From SAR202 cluster bacterium (GTDB lineage: Bacteria; Chloroflexota; Dehalococcoidia; UBA3495), in NCBI GenBank assembly GCA_009392075.1, contig VFHG01000030.1:1-5698 (forward strand): a DNA stretch of 5,698 bases. The letters are read 5' to 3'. A program made the position numbers and the translations under genes. Below are positions 5,128 through 5,698 of the stretch, in pieces. Position 1 is the stretch's first letter. Each line of letters starts with the position of its first letter. The notes beneath the pieces were generated by a model. The model made no database searches and had not been told where the DNA came from. It worked only from the letters and a program-made list of their open reading frames with translations.

Positions 5128-5698
5128 CCTGGCCGTCCACTACGGAGCCGACATCATATTTTCGGGCGTTGATCTGGATATCAACGAACGTGCCCGCATC
5201 GGCATCGTTGGCCCCAACGGCGGCGGCAAGACCTCTCTTCTCAGAGTCCTAGTTGGACTCCAAGACGCCAACGAAGGCAGAGTGGCGCGCTCCAACGACA
5301 TCCAGGTCGGTTACGTTCCTCAGCACCCTCAGATGCAGACCGGGGGCACGCTTCGGGAAGAGGTCATGCGGGCCTTTGACCAGATCAGGTTATTGGAAAA
5401 GGACCTGGAAACCGCGGCCCAGGGGCCGAATGGCGATGCTGAACAAGCCGGGCTTCGCTACGCCGAGCTATTAGAGCGGTACGAAGCTCTGGGCGGATAC
5501 ACCTACGAGCGGGCCGTGGAACGGATGGTTGACGGCCTTGGACTCAGAGCAGAAACCCTTGACTCGCCGGCTTCGTCAGCCAGTGGCGGCGAACGCACGA
5601 GGGCGGCGTTGGCGAAAGCCCTCCTGGGTAACCCCGACCTGCTGGTGCTGGACGAGCCCACCAACTACCTGGACCTCAAGGGAGTTACTTGGCTGGAG
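5105..5698 (+). CDS. ABC-F family ATP-binding protein, 3'-truncated
   Basis: This is the first ATPase domain of an ABC-F protein, a soluble, ribosome-associated class (EttA, Uup, YdiF, antibiotic-resistance ABC-F) that acts in translation and not transport. The 198 visible residues contain Walker A GPNGGGKT (36-43), the Q-loop glutamine at 73 (YVPQ), a helical insertion rich in charged residues (about 90-145), the signature ASGGE (159-163, usually LSGGE) and Walker B LLVLDEPTNYLD (179-190). The DEPTNYLD wording is characteristic of ABC-F. Full proteins have about 520-650 residues with two such domains, so roughly two thirds lies beyond the window. The ATG at 5105 follows the in-frame TGA at 5051 and begins the usual MPLVSTSNLAVHYG opening. 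Its nearest ribosome site, GGGAG at 5087-5091, is 13 bases away, which is long. Which ABC-F subgroup it is cannot be judged without the linker and second domain. Confidence 0.95.
   Translation, partial: MPLVSTSNLAVHYGADIIFSGVDLDINERARIGIVGPNGGGKTSLLRVLVGLQDANEGRVARSNDIQVGYVPQHPQMQTGGTLREEVMRAFDQIRLLEKDLETAAQGPNGDAEQAGLRYAELLERYEALGGYTYERAVERMVDGLGLRAETLDSPASSASGGERTRAALAKALLGNPDLLVLDEPTNYLDLKGVTWLE

Overview
The window reads like ordinary bacterial chromosome: compact, moderately GC-rich, with seven protein-coding genes on both strands and gene edges at both window ends. A flavin-dependent luciferase-family oxidoreductase, an F420-type (DDN-like) oxidoreductase, a VOC-fold protein, an EntS-like MFS exporter and an ABC-F ATPase occur together. 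This mix, and the wording of the proteins, suggests a Chloroflexota bacterium of the Dehalococcoidia/SAR202 type. An actinobacterium or another F420 user is not excluded. The taxonomic call is inference only; there is no rRNA gene here.

Layout, left to right. Positions 1-933 (+) hold the 3' part of a luciferase-like monooxygenase gene. Facing it is a GNAT acetyltransferase gene (1048-1581, -) whose last part has slipped out of frame; the displaced C-terminal coding continues to 914 and runs 20 bases antisense into the end of the first gene. A 282-bp gap (1582-1863) has a good promoter candidate for the GNAT gene but no clear gene. Then comes a complete MFS exporter gene (1864-3099, +) with a GTG start and no visible Shine-Dalgarno.

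The right half has three leftward genes: a DDN-like oxidoreductase (4467-4910), a VOC protein (3940-4383) and a YgjP-like zinc metallopeptidase (3155-3859). A strong hairpin with a T-tract sits between the last two, so the metallopeptidase gene lies directly behind an apparent terminator. Divergent from this group, an ABC-F ATPase gene starts at 5105 and runs off the window. Its leader holds a long imperfect dyad and a 25-codon open frame with a good ribosome-binding site that overlaps the ABC-F start.

No phage, plasmid, transposon, CRISPR or defence locus is visible. The oxidoreductases, VOC protein, acetyltransferase and exporter could serve small-molecule oxidation, detoxification and efflux, but they are not one operon and no shared pathway can be shown. 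The most interesting signals are regulatory: the ABC-F leader and the hairpin upstream of the metallopeptidase gene.
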